This document shows positions 29,884 through 37,794 of a stretch of 64,000 bases of DNA, in pieces. The notes under the pieces are model-generated. The model made no database searches and was not told the DNA's origin. It saw only the letters and a program-made list of their open reading frames with translations. Every line of letters begins with the position of its first letter. Position 1 is the stretch's first letter. Origin of the DNA: Streptomyces cacaoi (GTDB taxonomy: Bacteria > Actinomycetota > Actinomycetes > Streptomycetales > Streptomycetaceae); NCBI RefSeq assembly GCF_006539165.1, contig NZ_BJMM01000005.1, forward strand, positions 1 through 64,000. The letters are read 5' to 3'. A program made the translations under genes and the position numbers.

Positions 29884-31368
29884 ATGCCCGCTCCCGCCCT
29901 GGACTTCCGCGCCTTCCTCGGCAAACTCCTCGCCGACGGCGACGCGGTGACGATCGAGCAGACCGTCGACCCGCACCTCGAAGTGGGCGCCGTGACCCGG
30001 CGTGCCTACGAGACCCGCGCCCCGGCACCCCTGTTCGCCGCACCGGCCGGTGCCGCGCCGGGCTTCCGGATCCTCGGCGCACCCGCCGGTCTCGGCAGCA
30101 CCCCGGAGGGGGAGTACGGCAGGCTCGCCGCGCACCTCGGCCTGCCGCGTTCCGCCCGGCCCCGGCAGATCCTGGAGCACCTCGTCCGCGCGATGCACGC
30201 ACCGCCGGTGGAGCCCGTCCTCGTCGCCGAGGGCCCCTGCCAGGAGGAGGTGTGGACCGGGGACGACGTCGATCTGGAGCGCTTCCCGGTGCCGCTGCTG
30301 CACCAGGAGGACGGCGGACGCTACCTCGGTACCTACGGCTTCCACATCGTGCAGAGCCCGGACGGCACGTGGACCAGCTGGTCGGTGGCCCGCACCATGC
30401 TGCGCGACCGGAACACGCTGACCGGCCCGGCGATGCCGCAGCAGCACATCGGGATGATCCGCGAGATGTGGAGCAGGCGCGGCGAGCACACCCCGTGGGC
30501 CATGGTCCTGGGCGCGCCTCCCGCCGCGCTGGCCGCCGCCGGGATGCCCCTGCCCGCGCAGGTGAACGAGGACGGCTACGTCGGTGCCCTCGCCGGCGCC
30601 CCGGTCGAGGTGGTGCCCGCGCACACCAACGGCCTGCACGTTCCGGCGCACGCTGAGATCGTGCTGGAGGGATACCTCAGCCGCGACGAGACCGCGGGCG
30701 AGGGCCCGATGGGGGAGTACCACGGCTACGCCTTCCCCGAGGGCAAGCAGCAGCCCGTCTTCCACGTCGAGGCGGTCACCCACCGCCGCGACCCCGTCCT
30801 GCCGGTCTGCGCCGCGGGCGTCCCGCCGGAGGAGAACCACACCATCTGGGGCACGATGATCTCCGCCTCGGCTCTGGACCTGCTGCGGAGCGCGGGGCTG
30901 CCCGTCGATCTGGCCTGGTGCTCCTACGAGGCGGCCACCTGCTGGATCGTCGTCTCCGTCGACCGGGCCCGCCGGACGGCCGAGGGCTGGAGCGAGGCGC
31001 GGCTCGTCGAGGCGGTGGCAGACGTGCTCTTCTCCTCGCACGCGGGCTGGCTCGTCCCCAAGGTGATCCTGGTGGACGACGACATCGACGTGACCGACAT
31101 CGGCCAGGTGGCCTGGGCCCTGGCCACCCGCTGCCACCCCGGCACCGGGCACCACAGCTTCCCGCAGGCCCCGGGCATCCCGATGGTCCCCTACCTCACT
31201 CCCGAGGAGGCGCGGGCGGCCCGGGGCGGCAAGTCCGTGACGAGCTGCCTGCTGCCCGAGGACTTCCGCGGCACGACGGCCTCGTTCCGCGGCTCCTACC
31301 CCGAGCAGCTCCAGCAGCACGTCCTCGCCAACTGGTCCCGCTACGGCTACGGCGGCGCCACGGCGTGA
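29884..31368 (+). CDS. UbiD-family prenyl-FMN-dependent aromatic acid decarboxylase
   Basis: 494 aa, the length of single-chain UbiD/VdcC enzymes. Conserved features include the QQHIGMIREMW region, the catalytic Glu-containing stretch GEGPMGEYHGY, and the VDDDIDVTDIGQVAWALATR metal/cofactor segment. It should reversibly decarboxylate an aromatic or acrylic acid with prenyl-FMN from the UbiX partner. ATG 29884 follows AAGGAAAGAG. The substrate cannot be read from sequence; 4-hydroxybenzoate or vanillate are the Streptomyces precedents. The last codons form one arm of a terminator shared with the TetR gene. Confidence 0.92.
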   Translation: MPAPALDFRAFLGKLLADGDAVTIEQTVDPHLEVGAVTRRAYETRAPAPLFAAPAGAAPGFRILGAPAGLGSTPEGEYGRLAAHLGLPRSARPRQILEHLVRAMHAPPVEPVLVAEGPCQEEVWTGDDVDLERFPVPLLHQEDGGRYLGTYGFHIVQSPDGTWTSWSVARTMLRDRNTLTGPAMPQQHIGMIREMWSRRGEHTPWAMVLGAPPAALAAAGMPLPAQVNEDGYVGALAGAPVEVVPAHTNGLHVPAHAEIVLEGYLSRDETAGEGPMGEYHGYAFPEGKQQPVFHVEAVTHRRDPVLPVCAAGVPPEENHTIWGTMISASALDLLRSAGLPVDLAWCSYEAATCWIVVSVDRARRTAEGWSEARLVEAVADVLFSSHAGWLVPKVILVDDDIDVTDIGQVAWALATRCHPGTGHHSFPQAPGIPMVPYLTPEEARAARGGKSVTSCLLPEDFRGTTASFRGSYPEQLQQHVLANWSRYGYGGATA

Positions 31369-31399
31369 GCCGCCCGGCCGGCCCTCACGCCGTGGCGCC
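31354..31399. terminator. Bidirectional terminator built from both coding ends
   Basis: A perfect 16-bp inverted repeat (31354-31369 and 31384-31399) with a GC-rich 14-base loop spans the stop codons of the convergent UbiD and TetR genes. Both proteins therefore end in Gly or Ala-Gly, then Ala-Thr-Ala. Confidence 0.8.
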
Positions 31400-31981
31400 G
31401 GCGCGGAGACCGTCGACGAGGATCCCGGCCAGCCGGTGCGCGTCGTAGCGCGGCTGTTTCCCGGCGACCGCGCAGAGCCCTCCGACGGCGAGCATCAGCT
31501 CGTGGGCGCCCGTGTCCGTTCGGATCTCGCCCGCCTCGGCCGCGGCGTCGAGCAGCCGGGTGCACACGGGCACGAGCTGTTCGAGGAAGTAGGCGTGCAG
31601 GGGGTCGAAGCAGGGCTCGTCGGACTGGAGCACCCGGGCGAGCCCCTGCTTGGTGGTGACGAAGTCGACGAAGAGCGCGATCCACCGCGCCAGTGCGGCG
31701 TGCGGCCCGGCCTCGGTCACCAGCAGGGCCGGGCCGGCCTCGGCGAGGGCCTCCACCTGGTGCCGGTAGACGGCGACGATGAGGTCGGCCCGGGTGGGGA
31801 AGTGCCGGTAGATCGTGGCCGTTCCGACCCCCGCCTCGGCCGCGATCTCCCGGATCGGCGCCTCCACGCCCGAGGTGACGAAGACGGCGGCGGCCGCGTC
31901 GAGCAGGGCCTTCTCGTTCCGCCGTGCGTCCGCCCGCTTGGGCCTGGCCGCCTGCCCGGTGCCCTGTCCGCTGCCGCTCAC
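31385..31981 (-). CDS. TetR-family repressor
   Basis: 198 aa. An N-terminal HTH contains IREIAAEAGVGTATIYRHFPTRADLI at about 45-70 as the recognisable family core. The C-terminal ligand domain includes a stretch typical of the SbtR/YezE-like group. It is divergent from an alpha/beta hydrolase gene; the gap contains a perfect double palindrome, so it very likely represses that gene and itself. The C-terminal codons form one arm of the terminator shared with the UbiD gene. Confidence 0.9.
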   Translation of the reverse strand: MSGSGQGTGQAARPKRADARRNEKALLDAAAAVFVTSGVEAPIREIAAEAGVGTATIYRHFPTRADLIVAVYRHQVEALAEAGPALLVTEAGPHAALARWIALFVDFVTTKQGLARVLQSDEPCFDPLHAYFLEQLVPVCTRLLDAAAEAGEIRTDTGAHELMLAVGGLCAVAGKQPRYDAHRLAGILVDGLRAGATA

Positions 31982-32008
31982 CGCATGGTCCCTTCGCTGC
32001 CGATGTGC

Positions 32009-32055
32009 AAACGGGACGGTGTCCCGTATATTCGAACCGGGACACCGTCCCGTTT
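32009..32055. promoter_or_regulatory. TetR double operator
   Basis: A perfect 18-bp inverted repeat (32009-32026 and 32038-32055) is separated by 11 bases. Each arm is itself a palindrome around GGGACGGTGTCCC, so there are two operator copies facing each other between the TetR and hydrolase genes. Confidence 0.85.
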
Positions 32056-32162
32056 ACTGCCTCCATGGTGGCAGACAGGGCTGCCCGCAGCCACACCGCA
32101 TGTCGGCATGCCCGCATGCCCGCGCCACCCGCACCGCGGAACCACCGCAGGGAAGAGTTCTC

Positions 32163-33149
32163 ATGAGCGCATCAGGCACGACAGACGCACCGTCCACGTC
32201 GGGCGCACCGGGCACCTCGGATGTGCCGGCGACCGTCCCGGGCGTCCGGCCCGCCCCCGTCGTCTCGGTGAAACCCGTGGTGCTGGATGCACCGGGCCGC
32301 GGCGAGGACCTGCGGGTGAGGGTGTCGGCACCGGCGACGGGCAGCGAACTGCCCGTCGTCCTCTTCTCGCACGGGCACGGCTCGTCGTTGGAGGGCTACG
32401 GCCCGCTCACCGACTTCCTCGCCGCACACGGCTTCGTGGTCGTCCAGCCCACCCACCTCGACTCCCGGACCGTGGGCCTCGCCGAGGACGACCCCCGCAC
32501 GCCCAGGATCTGGCGCATACGCGTCGAGGACATGAAGCGCGTACTCGACCGGCTCGACGAGGTGACGGCCGCCGTGCCCGGCCTCGGCGGACGGCTCGAC
32601 CGCGACCGCATCGCCGCGGCCGGGCACTCCTTCGGCGGCCAGACCGTGGGCAACCTGCTGGGCCTGCGCGTCCTCGACCCGGTGACCGGCACCGGCGAGG
32701 ACCTGTCCGATCCGCGGATCTCGGCGGGCGTGCTGCTGGCGACGGCCGGGAAGGGCGGGGCGGATCTGACGCCCTACGCCGCCGAGCACTTCCCCTACAT
32801 GAACGCGGACTTCACGCGGATGGCCACCCGGTCCCTCGTGGTCGCCGGGGACCGGGACGCCCTGCCGTTCACCCACAGGGGCCCGGAGTGGCTCACCGAC
32901 CCCTACCATCTGAGCCCCGGCGCCGAGGGCCTGCTCACCCTGTCCGGCGCGGAGCACTCGCTGGGCGGGATCACCGGCTACGACTCCCGGGAGACGACGG
33001 ACGAGAACCCCGAACGCCTCGCGCTGGTCCAGCGGTCCACCTGGGCCTACCTCCGCCACGCGCTGGGCGTCGAGGACGACTCCTGGAGCGCGGTGCGGCG
33101 TGAACTGGCCGGGAGCGCCGCGCCGTTGGGCCGGCTCGAAACGCGGTGA
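32163..33149 (+). CDS. Alpha/beta hydrolase, TetR-controlled
   Basis: 328 aa. The oxyanion region is LFSHGHGSS and the nucleophile Ser near 156 is in GHSFGGQ. A candidate Asp lies in VVAGDRDAL and the His in SGAEHSLGG. This pattern resembles chlorophyllase or PAF-acetylhydrolase-like esterases. The first 35 residues are Ser/Thr/Pro-rich and look disordered rather than a signal peptide. ATG 32163 follows AGGGAAGAG. The substrate is unknown; the divergent TetR gene and double operator suggest induction by a xenobiotic or ester. Confidence 0.85.
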   Translation: MSASGTTDAPSTSGAPGTSDVPATVPGVRPAPVVSVKPVVLDAPGRGEDLRVRVSAPATGSELPVVLFSHGHGSSLEGYGPLTDFLAAHGFVVVQPTHLDSRTVGLAEDDPRTPRIWRIRVEDMKRVLDRLDEVTAAVPGLGGRLDRDRIAAAGHSFGGQTVGNLLGLRVLDPVTGTGEDLSDPRISAGVLLATAGKGGADLTPYAAEHFPYMNADFTRMATRSLVVAGDRDALPFTHRGPEWLTDPYHLSPGAEGLLTLSGAEHSLGGITGYDSRETTDENPERLALVQRSTWAYLRHALGVEDDSWSAVRRELAGSAAPLGRLETR

Positions 33150-33302
33150 CGGCTCGCACGGGACCGCGGTCACGGCCCGCACGGGACCGGTGCGGTGTGC
33201 GAGACGGCGGAGGAACCGGGGAAGGATCAGGCACGTCCGGTGCGTTGCACACCCGAGGACTCAACGTGGGCCCAGGGCCCGACATCACGGAAGGTGGACG
33301 GT

Positions 33303-33782
33303 ATGCCGCTCAAGGGCGAGTACGAGCCCAGCACCAACAAGGCGGTACGTGACCAGGTGGAGCTGTACGAGAGCTCCGGAGGTACGGAGGGGACGACGCT
33401 GCGCAGCCTGATCGGCGATCAGGACGAGAAGCGGCGGGATCTGCCGGTCGTCGTCCTGACGACGCTCGGCGCGAAGAGCGGCAAGCTGCGCAAGACCCCG
33501 CTCATGCGGGTGGAGCACGACGGCGCCTACGCCGTGGTGGCCTCCCTGGGCGGCGCCCCCAAGCACCCCGTCTGGTACCACAACGTGGTGGCCGACCCCC
33601 GGGTCGAGCTCCAGGACGGCCCGGTGCGCCAGGACATGGTGGCGCGCGAGGTGACGGGCGAGGAGAAGGCCGCCTGGTGGGCCCGCGCCGTCGAGGCGTT
33701 CCCCGACTACACCGACTACCAGAAGAAGACGGACCGCGAGATCCCCGTCTTCGTGCTGGAGCCGGCGCCCCGGGAGCACTGA
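33303..33782 (+). CDS. Deazaflavin (F420)-dependent nitroreductase-family protein
   Basis: 159 aa, the size of the Ddn/Rv3547 split-beta-barrel family. The diagnostic F420-phosphate region [19 protein letters not shown] is clear, followed by [18 protein letters not shown], also conserved in the family. It should reduce a quinone or similar acceptor with F420H2 at or near the membrane. ATG 33303 has GGAAGG eight bases upstream. It stands alone, with no obvious partner gene. Confidence 0.93.
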   Translation: MPLKGEYEPSTNKAVRDQVELYESSGGTEGTTLRSLIGDQDEKRRDLPVVVLTTLGAKSGKLRKTPLMRVEHDGAYAVVASLGGAPKHPVWYHNVVADPRVELQDGPVRQDMVAREVTGEEKAAWWARAVEAFPDYTDYQKKTDREIPVFVLEPAPREH

Positions 33783-33797
33783 CGGCGCACCCCGGCC

Positions 33798-33833
33798 GGG
33801 CGGGGCCGCGGTCGAGAGGCCGCAGCCCCGCCC
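33798..33833. terminator. Bidirectional terminator between F420 oxidoreductase and GNAT genes
   Basis: A 9-bp perfect stem (33798-33806 and 33825-33833), extended by an imperfect inner stem around GTCGAGAG, lies between convergent stops. Confidence 0.7.
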
Positions 33834-33850
33834 GCAAGGGCCGGCGCCGC

Positions 33851-34348
33851 TCAGCCCCGCGTGGTGAACGAGATCCACACATCGGGCGGCAGGTCCGGCC
33901 GGTGCGGCACCGGCCGCCGCTCCTCGGCCCAGCCGTCCCCGGCGATGTCGGTGGCGACGCGCCGCCAGAAGGCCACAGCGGACGGGTTGGCGTCCTGGAA
34001 CGCGACCTCCCACCGCCCTGGATGACGGGCCACCACCCGGGGCACGGCCGCGCGGCCGACGCCCGCCCGCCGCACCCCGCGTACGACGAAGAAGCTGTTG
34101 AGCACCCGCGTGGGCCCGCGCAGGCCCCGCACGAGGGCGAAACCGGCCGGGAACCGGCCGTCCGTCAGCAGATAGGCGGCCCAGTCGGAGTCGGTGAGCG
34201 CCTTGTGCAGCCGCTCGCTGCGGAAGGCGCCGTCGGGTCCGGGCAGGGACGCGTCGAACTCCGACAGATCGTGCCGGAACATCAGCCACAGGCGTTCGAG
34301 CGCCGGTCCGTCCGCGCTGCCTGCCGGACGCACGGTCACAGGGGGCAT
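33851..34348 (-). CDS. GNAT-family N-acetyltransferase
   Basis: 165 aa. The acetyl-CoA-binding motif is RRAGVGRAAV near 97-106, after the beta-strand VLNSFFVVRGV. The C-terminal segment NPSAVAFWRRV is the usual motif B tail. ATG 34348 has GAGGAGG upstream. The acceptor is not predictable. It shares direction with the downstream-facing DinB-type gene but is separated by 75 bases and is probably independent. Confidence 0.88.
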   Translation of the reverse strand: MPPVTVRPAGSADGPALERLWLMFRHDLSEFDASLPGPDGAFRSERLHKALTDSDWAAYLLTDGRFPAGFALVRGLRGPTRVLNSFFVVRGVRRAGVGRAAVPRVVARHPGRWEVAFQDANPSAVAFWRRVATDIAGDGWAEERRPVPHRPDLPPDVWISFTTRG

Positions 34349-34423
34349 CGCGCCCCTCCTCTTTCGTCACGGGCCGGCGGGGCCCCGCGGCCGACGGGTG
34401 GCGTGCCGGCCGACGGCATCGGG

Positions 34424-35080
34424 TCAGCCGAGATACAGCGGGAACTTCCCTGCCGCGGCGCCCAGTTGTGCCGTCTCGGCGGCGGTGGGCGCGCGTCGGC
34501 CGGTGCCGATCAGCAAGGCGTCCTCGTCCGGGAAGGCGGCGGGGAACGCCGCCCCCGCTATCCGCTCCAGCATCCGCCGGGTGTGCGCGAGCCCCGCCGC
34601 GGGCGGCCCGGCCGCGTCCGGCAGATGGGCCACCAGGTCGAGGTGGTGCAGCGTCCACTCCAGGACGTACGCGGAGAGGTAGTCGCCCGCTGTGAGCACC
34701 TTGTCCTGGGTGGCGACCCGCAGGTCCGGGTCGGCGAGCCGCGCGGCGCGGCCGGCGGCGGAACCGACGTCGTCGAGGTGGAACGTCAGCAGCCGGGGGT
34801 CCTCGTACGCGGCGGCCAGCCGGACGATCAGCGCGTCGAGCGGGTCCGTGCCCGTCGGCGGCGCCTGGGCGACATCCCAGTACGTCGCCGCGTCACAGGT
34901 CGGTTCCGCGTCGGCGGGTGTGGCGAGGGTGATCAGAACGTCCTGGGCGTCGATGACGAGATGGCACGCCAGATCCCGGACGAGCCAGCCGGTGCAGCCG
35001 GAGGGGCGGGCGAAGTCCTCGTCCGGCAGGCCGGTGACCGCCGAACGCAGCGCTGTCCAGGTCGATGAGAAGAGATCCAC
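34424..35080 (-). CDS. DinB-fold, maleylpyruvate isomerase-type (mycothiol-dependent) protein
   Basis: 218 aa. The N-terminal four-helix bundle carries the metal-binding pattern of mycothiol-dependent maleylpyruvate isomerases: GWLVRDLACHLVIDAQD early and LEWTLHHLDL later. Such proteins use mycothiol for conjugation or isomerisation, but many actinobacterial members are uncharacterised. The start used is GTG 35080, with only a weak ribosome site; no better in-frame start is obvious nearby. Confidence 0.82.
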   Translation of the reverse strand: MDLFSSTWTALRSAVTGLPDEDFARPSGCTGWLVRDLACHLVIDAQDVLITLATPADAEPTCDAATYWDVAQAPPTGTDPLDALIVRLAAAYEDPRLLTFHLDDVGSAAGRAARLADPDLRVATQDKVLTAGDYLSAYVLEWTLHHLDLVAHLPDAAGPPAAGLAHTRRMLERIAGAAFPAAFPDEDALLIGTGRRAPTAAETAQLGAAAGKFPLYLG

Positions 35081-35338
35081 CTCGGCACGCTAGTGCGGAC
35101 CGGCGCGGGCCGACAACCGCGTTCGTCCGGCCGGGGCATCCGCGCGCCCTGCCCGCCGTGGCGCGCCCGCTCGCCCGGTGCCGCTGGCGCGGGCCGGCGC
35201 CGACGGCTCTGTGCTCGGCCGGAGTTCAGCGTGCGGTACGCGGGGTGATGCCCGGTTCAGGCTGGGAGTCGGGTGACCTGCCCAGGTCGGCAGGTCTACG
35301 ACGATCAGGCGCCGGACTGAACGCACGTCACGCCTTCA
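35081..35338. other. Intergenic region
   Basis: No gene or clear regulatory element was found between the DinB-type start and the first copy of the 42-bp repeat. Confidence 0.5.
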
Positions 35339-35380
35339 AGCGATGACAAGCCGGACGGAAGATCACGGACCGCACTCTCA
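35339..35380 (+). repeat. 42-bp direct repeat, copy 1 (IS-end-like)
   Basis: It matches 36646-36687 at 37 of 42 positions in the same orientation. Its last three bases are the stop codon of the small membrane protein gene. The other copy lies directly beside the transposase relic, so these are probably ends of one IS family. Confidence 0.75.
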
Positions 35381-35803
35381 GTCTTTCGCGTTCAGTACAG
35401 GCATCGTTTGAAGCCTGTACCAGACGACTGCTGTGGTGACGGTTCCGCAGGCGATGTAGAACCAGGGCAGGTGCGATATGCGACTGCCCGGAAAGTTCGC
35501 GGCGCAGACCACGTAAACGGCCAGGAGCGCGGCGGAAGGGCGCCGTCTCCTTATGCCGCGCCGGGCGCGGACGCACGCCAGCAGCGCGTAGGCGGCCACG
35601 CCGAGAGCGAGGCCGGCGAGAGCGAGAGAGAACTCCAGGCGCGGGTTGCCGTCATGGGGAGTCTGGAGGGCCATGCCGGCACCGAGCATGAGTGCACAGA
35701 CCGGTGGCACCCAGACAGGCAGGCGCGGGGGAACCGAGGCGCCGTCGGCACGGCCTTCTCGCGAGAGGTTGCTGCTGGCGTGTGCTGCGTCCATGTCAGG
35801 CAT
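35378..35803 (-). CDS. Small membrane protein of unknown function
   Basis: 141 aa with a soluble, charged N-terminus of about 30 residues. Hydrophobic segments follow at about 30-46, 57-76 and 90-125, the last likely being two short membrane spans. No known domain is recognised. It stops exactly at the edge of a 42-bp repeat, so its original C-terminus may have been altered by an insertion event. The start is ATG 35803; ATG 35794 is an alternative. Confidence 0.6.
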   Translation of the reverse strand: MPDMDAAHASSNLSREGRADGASVPPRLPVWVPPVCALMLGAGMALQTPHDGNPRLEFSLALAGLALGVAAYALLACVRARRGIRRRRPSAALLAVYVVCAANFPGSRISHLPWFYIACGTVTTAVVWYRLQTMPVLNAKD

Positions 35804-35872
35804 TGTGGCAGCCGCCCACCGGCGCTCAGTACCCGCCCATTCAGTGCCCTGGTCGGCGGGGTGGGCTGACGG

Positions 35873-36268
35873 TCAGGTGCCGGGTCGGGCGAACAGGCCG
35901 GGTTCGGAGTCGGTGAGGATGCCTCGTGCGACCAGGCGTTTCAGCTGGGAGCGGATGCCTTCGGTGGTCTTCGGGAGGATCGGCAGGTCGAGGGCCTGGC
36001 AGATGTCGCGGGCCCGCATCGGGCGGTCGGTGTCGGCCGGCGTGGTGAGGATCTGCTGGTAGGCCGGATGGTCGGGCATCTCGGGGCGGGGCGGTTGTTC
36101 GGCTGCGGGACCGGGGCGGGGGACGGTCTGGAGGGTCTTGCGGGTGACGCGCAGGTTCTCGATCTCCGCGTCGAGTTCGCCGAGCCGGGCGGCGAGGTCG
36201 GCCATGGCTGAGCGGATCTGCCCGGCCTGCTCGTCGAGCGCACTCTCCCGCGTTTCGAGGTGGGCCAT
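35873..36268 (-). CDS. Coiled-coil plus winged-helix protein, IS-associated
   Basis: 131 aa from ATG 36268, which has AGCAAGG just upstream. Residues 1-45 form a Glu/Arg/Ala-rich coiled coil (MAHLETRESALDEQAGQI). Residues 60-125 resemble a winged helix: DHPAYQQILTTPADTDRPMR, a CQALDLPI helix, then EGIRSQLKRLVARGIL and a FARPGT end. I recall similar small proteins near Streptomyces insertion sequences but not their function. It runs in frame with part of the transposase relic upstream, so the open frame extends to 36520 without that being its true start. Confidence 0.55.
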   Translation of the reverse strand: MAHLETRESALDEQAGQIRSAMADLAARLGELDAEIENLRVTRKTLQTVPRPGPAAEQPPRPEMPDHPAYQQILTTPADTDRPMRARDICQALDLPILPKTTEGIRSQLKRLVARGILTDSEPGLFARPGT

Positions 36269-36291
36269 CACCTTGCTGAGCTGCGGGCCGT

Positions 36292-36645
36292 TGGTCCACG
36301 AGGGCCTTGGCCACTGTGTCGCACTGGGCGGCCACGCCGTCCAGCAGCGCGCTGCCGGCGGCGTTGTCGTGCGCGGACGCGGGCAGGACGACGGCGTCGA
36401 TGACCAGGCCGTCACGTCCACGGCGAGTCCCCGTTTCCTGCCCGGCACCCGTTTCGAGGCGTCCTTGCCCGGTAGTGCGGCCGGCACGCCGACGGCGGCA
36501 TGAAGGCTCTGGATGCCCATCGCGATGAGACTCGGGTCGGCTGATCGCCCCCTCTTCTCCCGCAGTTGCCGTCGCAGCAGGTCGTGGACGGTCTGGTCGG
36601 TGCCGTCATCGCGCCCGGCAGCGATACCCCAACGTCACACCATCG
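36292..36645 (-). pseudogene. Truncated, frameshifted IS5/IS4-type transposase
   Basis: Read on the minus strand from about 36640, the frame gives GRDDGTDQTVHDLLRRQL, then SADPSLIAMGIQSLHAAVGV and VPGRKRGLAVDV, the N-terminal and first catalytic region of Streptomyces DDE transposases. The family's DTQS is GIQS here, so the first catalytic Asp is gone. After VDVT the frame shifts, and the expected VVLPASAHDNAAGSALLDGVAAQ continues in a second frame, ending near TVAKALVDQ. The rest of the transposase is missing. It is a dead relic. Confidence 0.75.
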
Positions 36646-36687
36646 AGCGATCGCAAGCCGGACAGAAGATCACGTACCGCACTCTCG
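36646..36687 (+). repeat. 42-bp direct repeat, copy 2 (IS-end-like)
   Basis: It is 37/42 identical to 35339-35380 and lies upstream of the transposase relic, where an IS left end would be. The last five codons and the stop of the acyl-CoA dehydrogenase gene lie inside it. Confidence 0.75.
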
Positions 36688-37749
36688 GGACCGCAGCGCC
36701 CGCAGATGTGCGGTGCGCACCTCGTCCGTCTGCCCCTGGACGACGAGGAACAGGCCCTCGCGGGCGAGGCGTTGGGCCGGGCTGGAGAGGCCGAAGGCAC
36801 GGCCGCCGCCGGCGGAGAGCGCGGCCGTCGTCGCGGCCCGCAGCAGCGCGTAGGCGCGCATCTTCACCGCCAGCCTGTCGTCGAGGCGCTCGGCGGGCGG
36901 TACCTCGTCGACCAGCGCGTAGGCGTCCCGCCGGGCCGCGTCCAGCCGGGTGCGCAGGCTCGCGGCGGTCTCCCTCGCCTCGTCGTCGCCGCCGGCGTCG
37001 AGGAGGGCGAGGGCGGCGCGGGCGACGCCGAAGACGGCCGGATTGGTGTTGGTGTTCTTCGGGCGGTCGTCCGTCGCCCAGCGCTCGTGCGGGGTGCGCA
37101 CGGCCACCGCGTCGTCGGGCAGGACGAGACCGTCCAGCACCAGCCCCACCGTACGGGAGCCGGTCAGCGCGGCGAGCCGGAGCGGCTCCGTGGGGGAGAG
37201 GCCCGGCTGTTCCCGGGCCTCGGCGAAGGCGAAGACCACCTCGCCGTCCTCCGTCGCGCCGCCCAGCAGGAGGACGTCGTTGAGCCCCCAGCCGGTGTAC
37301 CAGGGCACGCGCCCGTCGAAGCGCCAGCCGCCCGCCACCCGCGTCGCGCGCACCGGCAGCCGCGGGTACGCGCGCAGGTGCGAGAAGGCGATCCCCGCCA
37401 ACTGTGTGCCCTCGCTGAGCGGGCGCAGCAGGCGGGCGCGTGCCGCCTCGGCTTCCTCGCCGCCCGTCGCCAGCAGCCGCACCGGGGTGTGGTGCTGTGC
37501 CTGGACGAAGAACGTCGAGCAGCAGGCGCCCGCCAGGATCTCGGCGATCTCCCGGCCGACGACCGCCGGTGCGGCCCAACCCCCGTACTCCGCCGGTGCG
37601 TTGACCCCCAGCACGCCCGACGCCTTGACGGCCGCGACGGCCTCGGGTGTGACGCCCTCGCGGTCGTGTTCCTCGGCGGCGGGCGCGAGGACGTCGTCGG
37701 CCAGGCGGTGGGCCGCCTCGACGAGTGGATGGTCCAGGGCCGTGGTCAT
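36670..37749 (-). CDS. Acyl-CoA dehydrogenase family protein
   Basis: 359 aa flavoprotein-like chain with the family's order: N-terminal helical domain, middle beta domain (GIAFSHLRAYPRLPVRAT onward, WRFDGRVPWYTG), and C-terminal helices ending in LVVQGQTDEVRTAHL. The canonical catalytic Glu pattern is not clear, so it may act as a flavin monooxygenase-like or non-classical member. ATG 37749 has GAGGAG upstream. It is the third gene of an SDR-SRPBCC-ACAD unit. The final RECGT residues come from an IS-like repeat, so the native C-terminus was probably replaced. Confidence 0.83.
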   Translation of the reverse strand: MTTALDHPLVEAAHRLADDVLAPAAEEHDREGVTPEAVAAVKASGVLGVNAPAEYGGWAAPAVVGREIAEILAGACCSTFFVQAQHHTPVRLLATGGEEAEAARARLLRPLSEGTQLAGIAFSHLRAYPRLPVRATRVAGGWRFDGRVPWYTGWGLNDVLLLGGATEDGEVVFAFAEAREQPGLSPTEPLRLAALTGSRTVGLVLDGLVLPDDAVAVRTPHERWATDDRPKNTNTNPAVFGVARAALALLDAGGDDEARETAASLRTRLDAARRDAYALVDEVPPAERLDDRLAVKMRAYALLRAATTAALSAGGGRAFGLSSPAQRLAREGLFLVVQGQTDEVRTAHLRALRSRECGT

Positions 37750-37794
37750 GCTGGGGCTCCTCGGGGTGCGTGCTGGGAGGCCGGGGGGCGTGGG

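Noticed and set aside
36412..36609. Separate 65-residue gene in the IS region
   Set aside because: It reads the transposase relic in a wrong frame; the correct frame gives transposase motifs.
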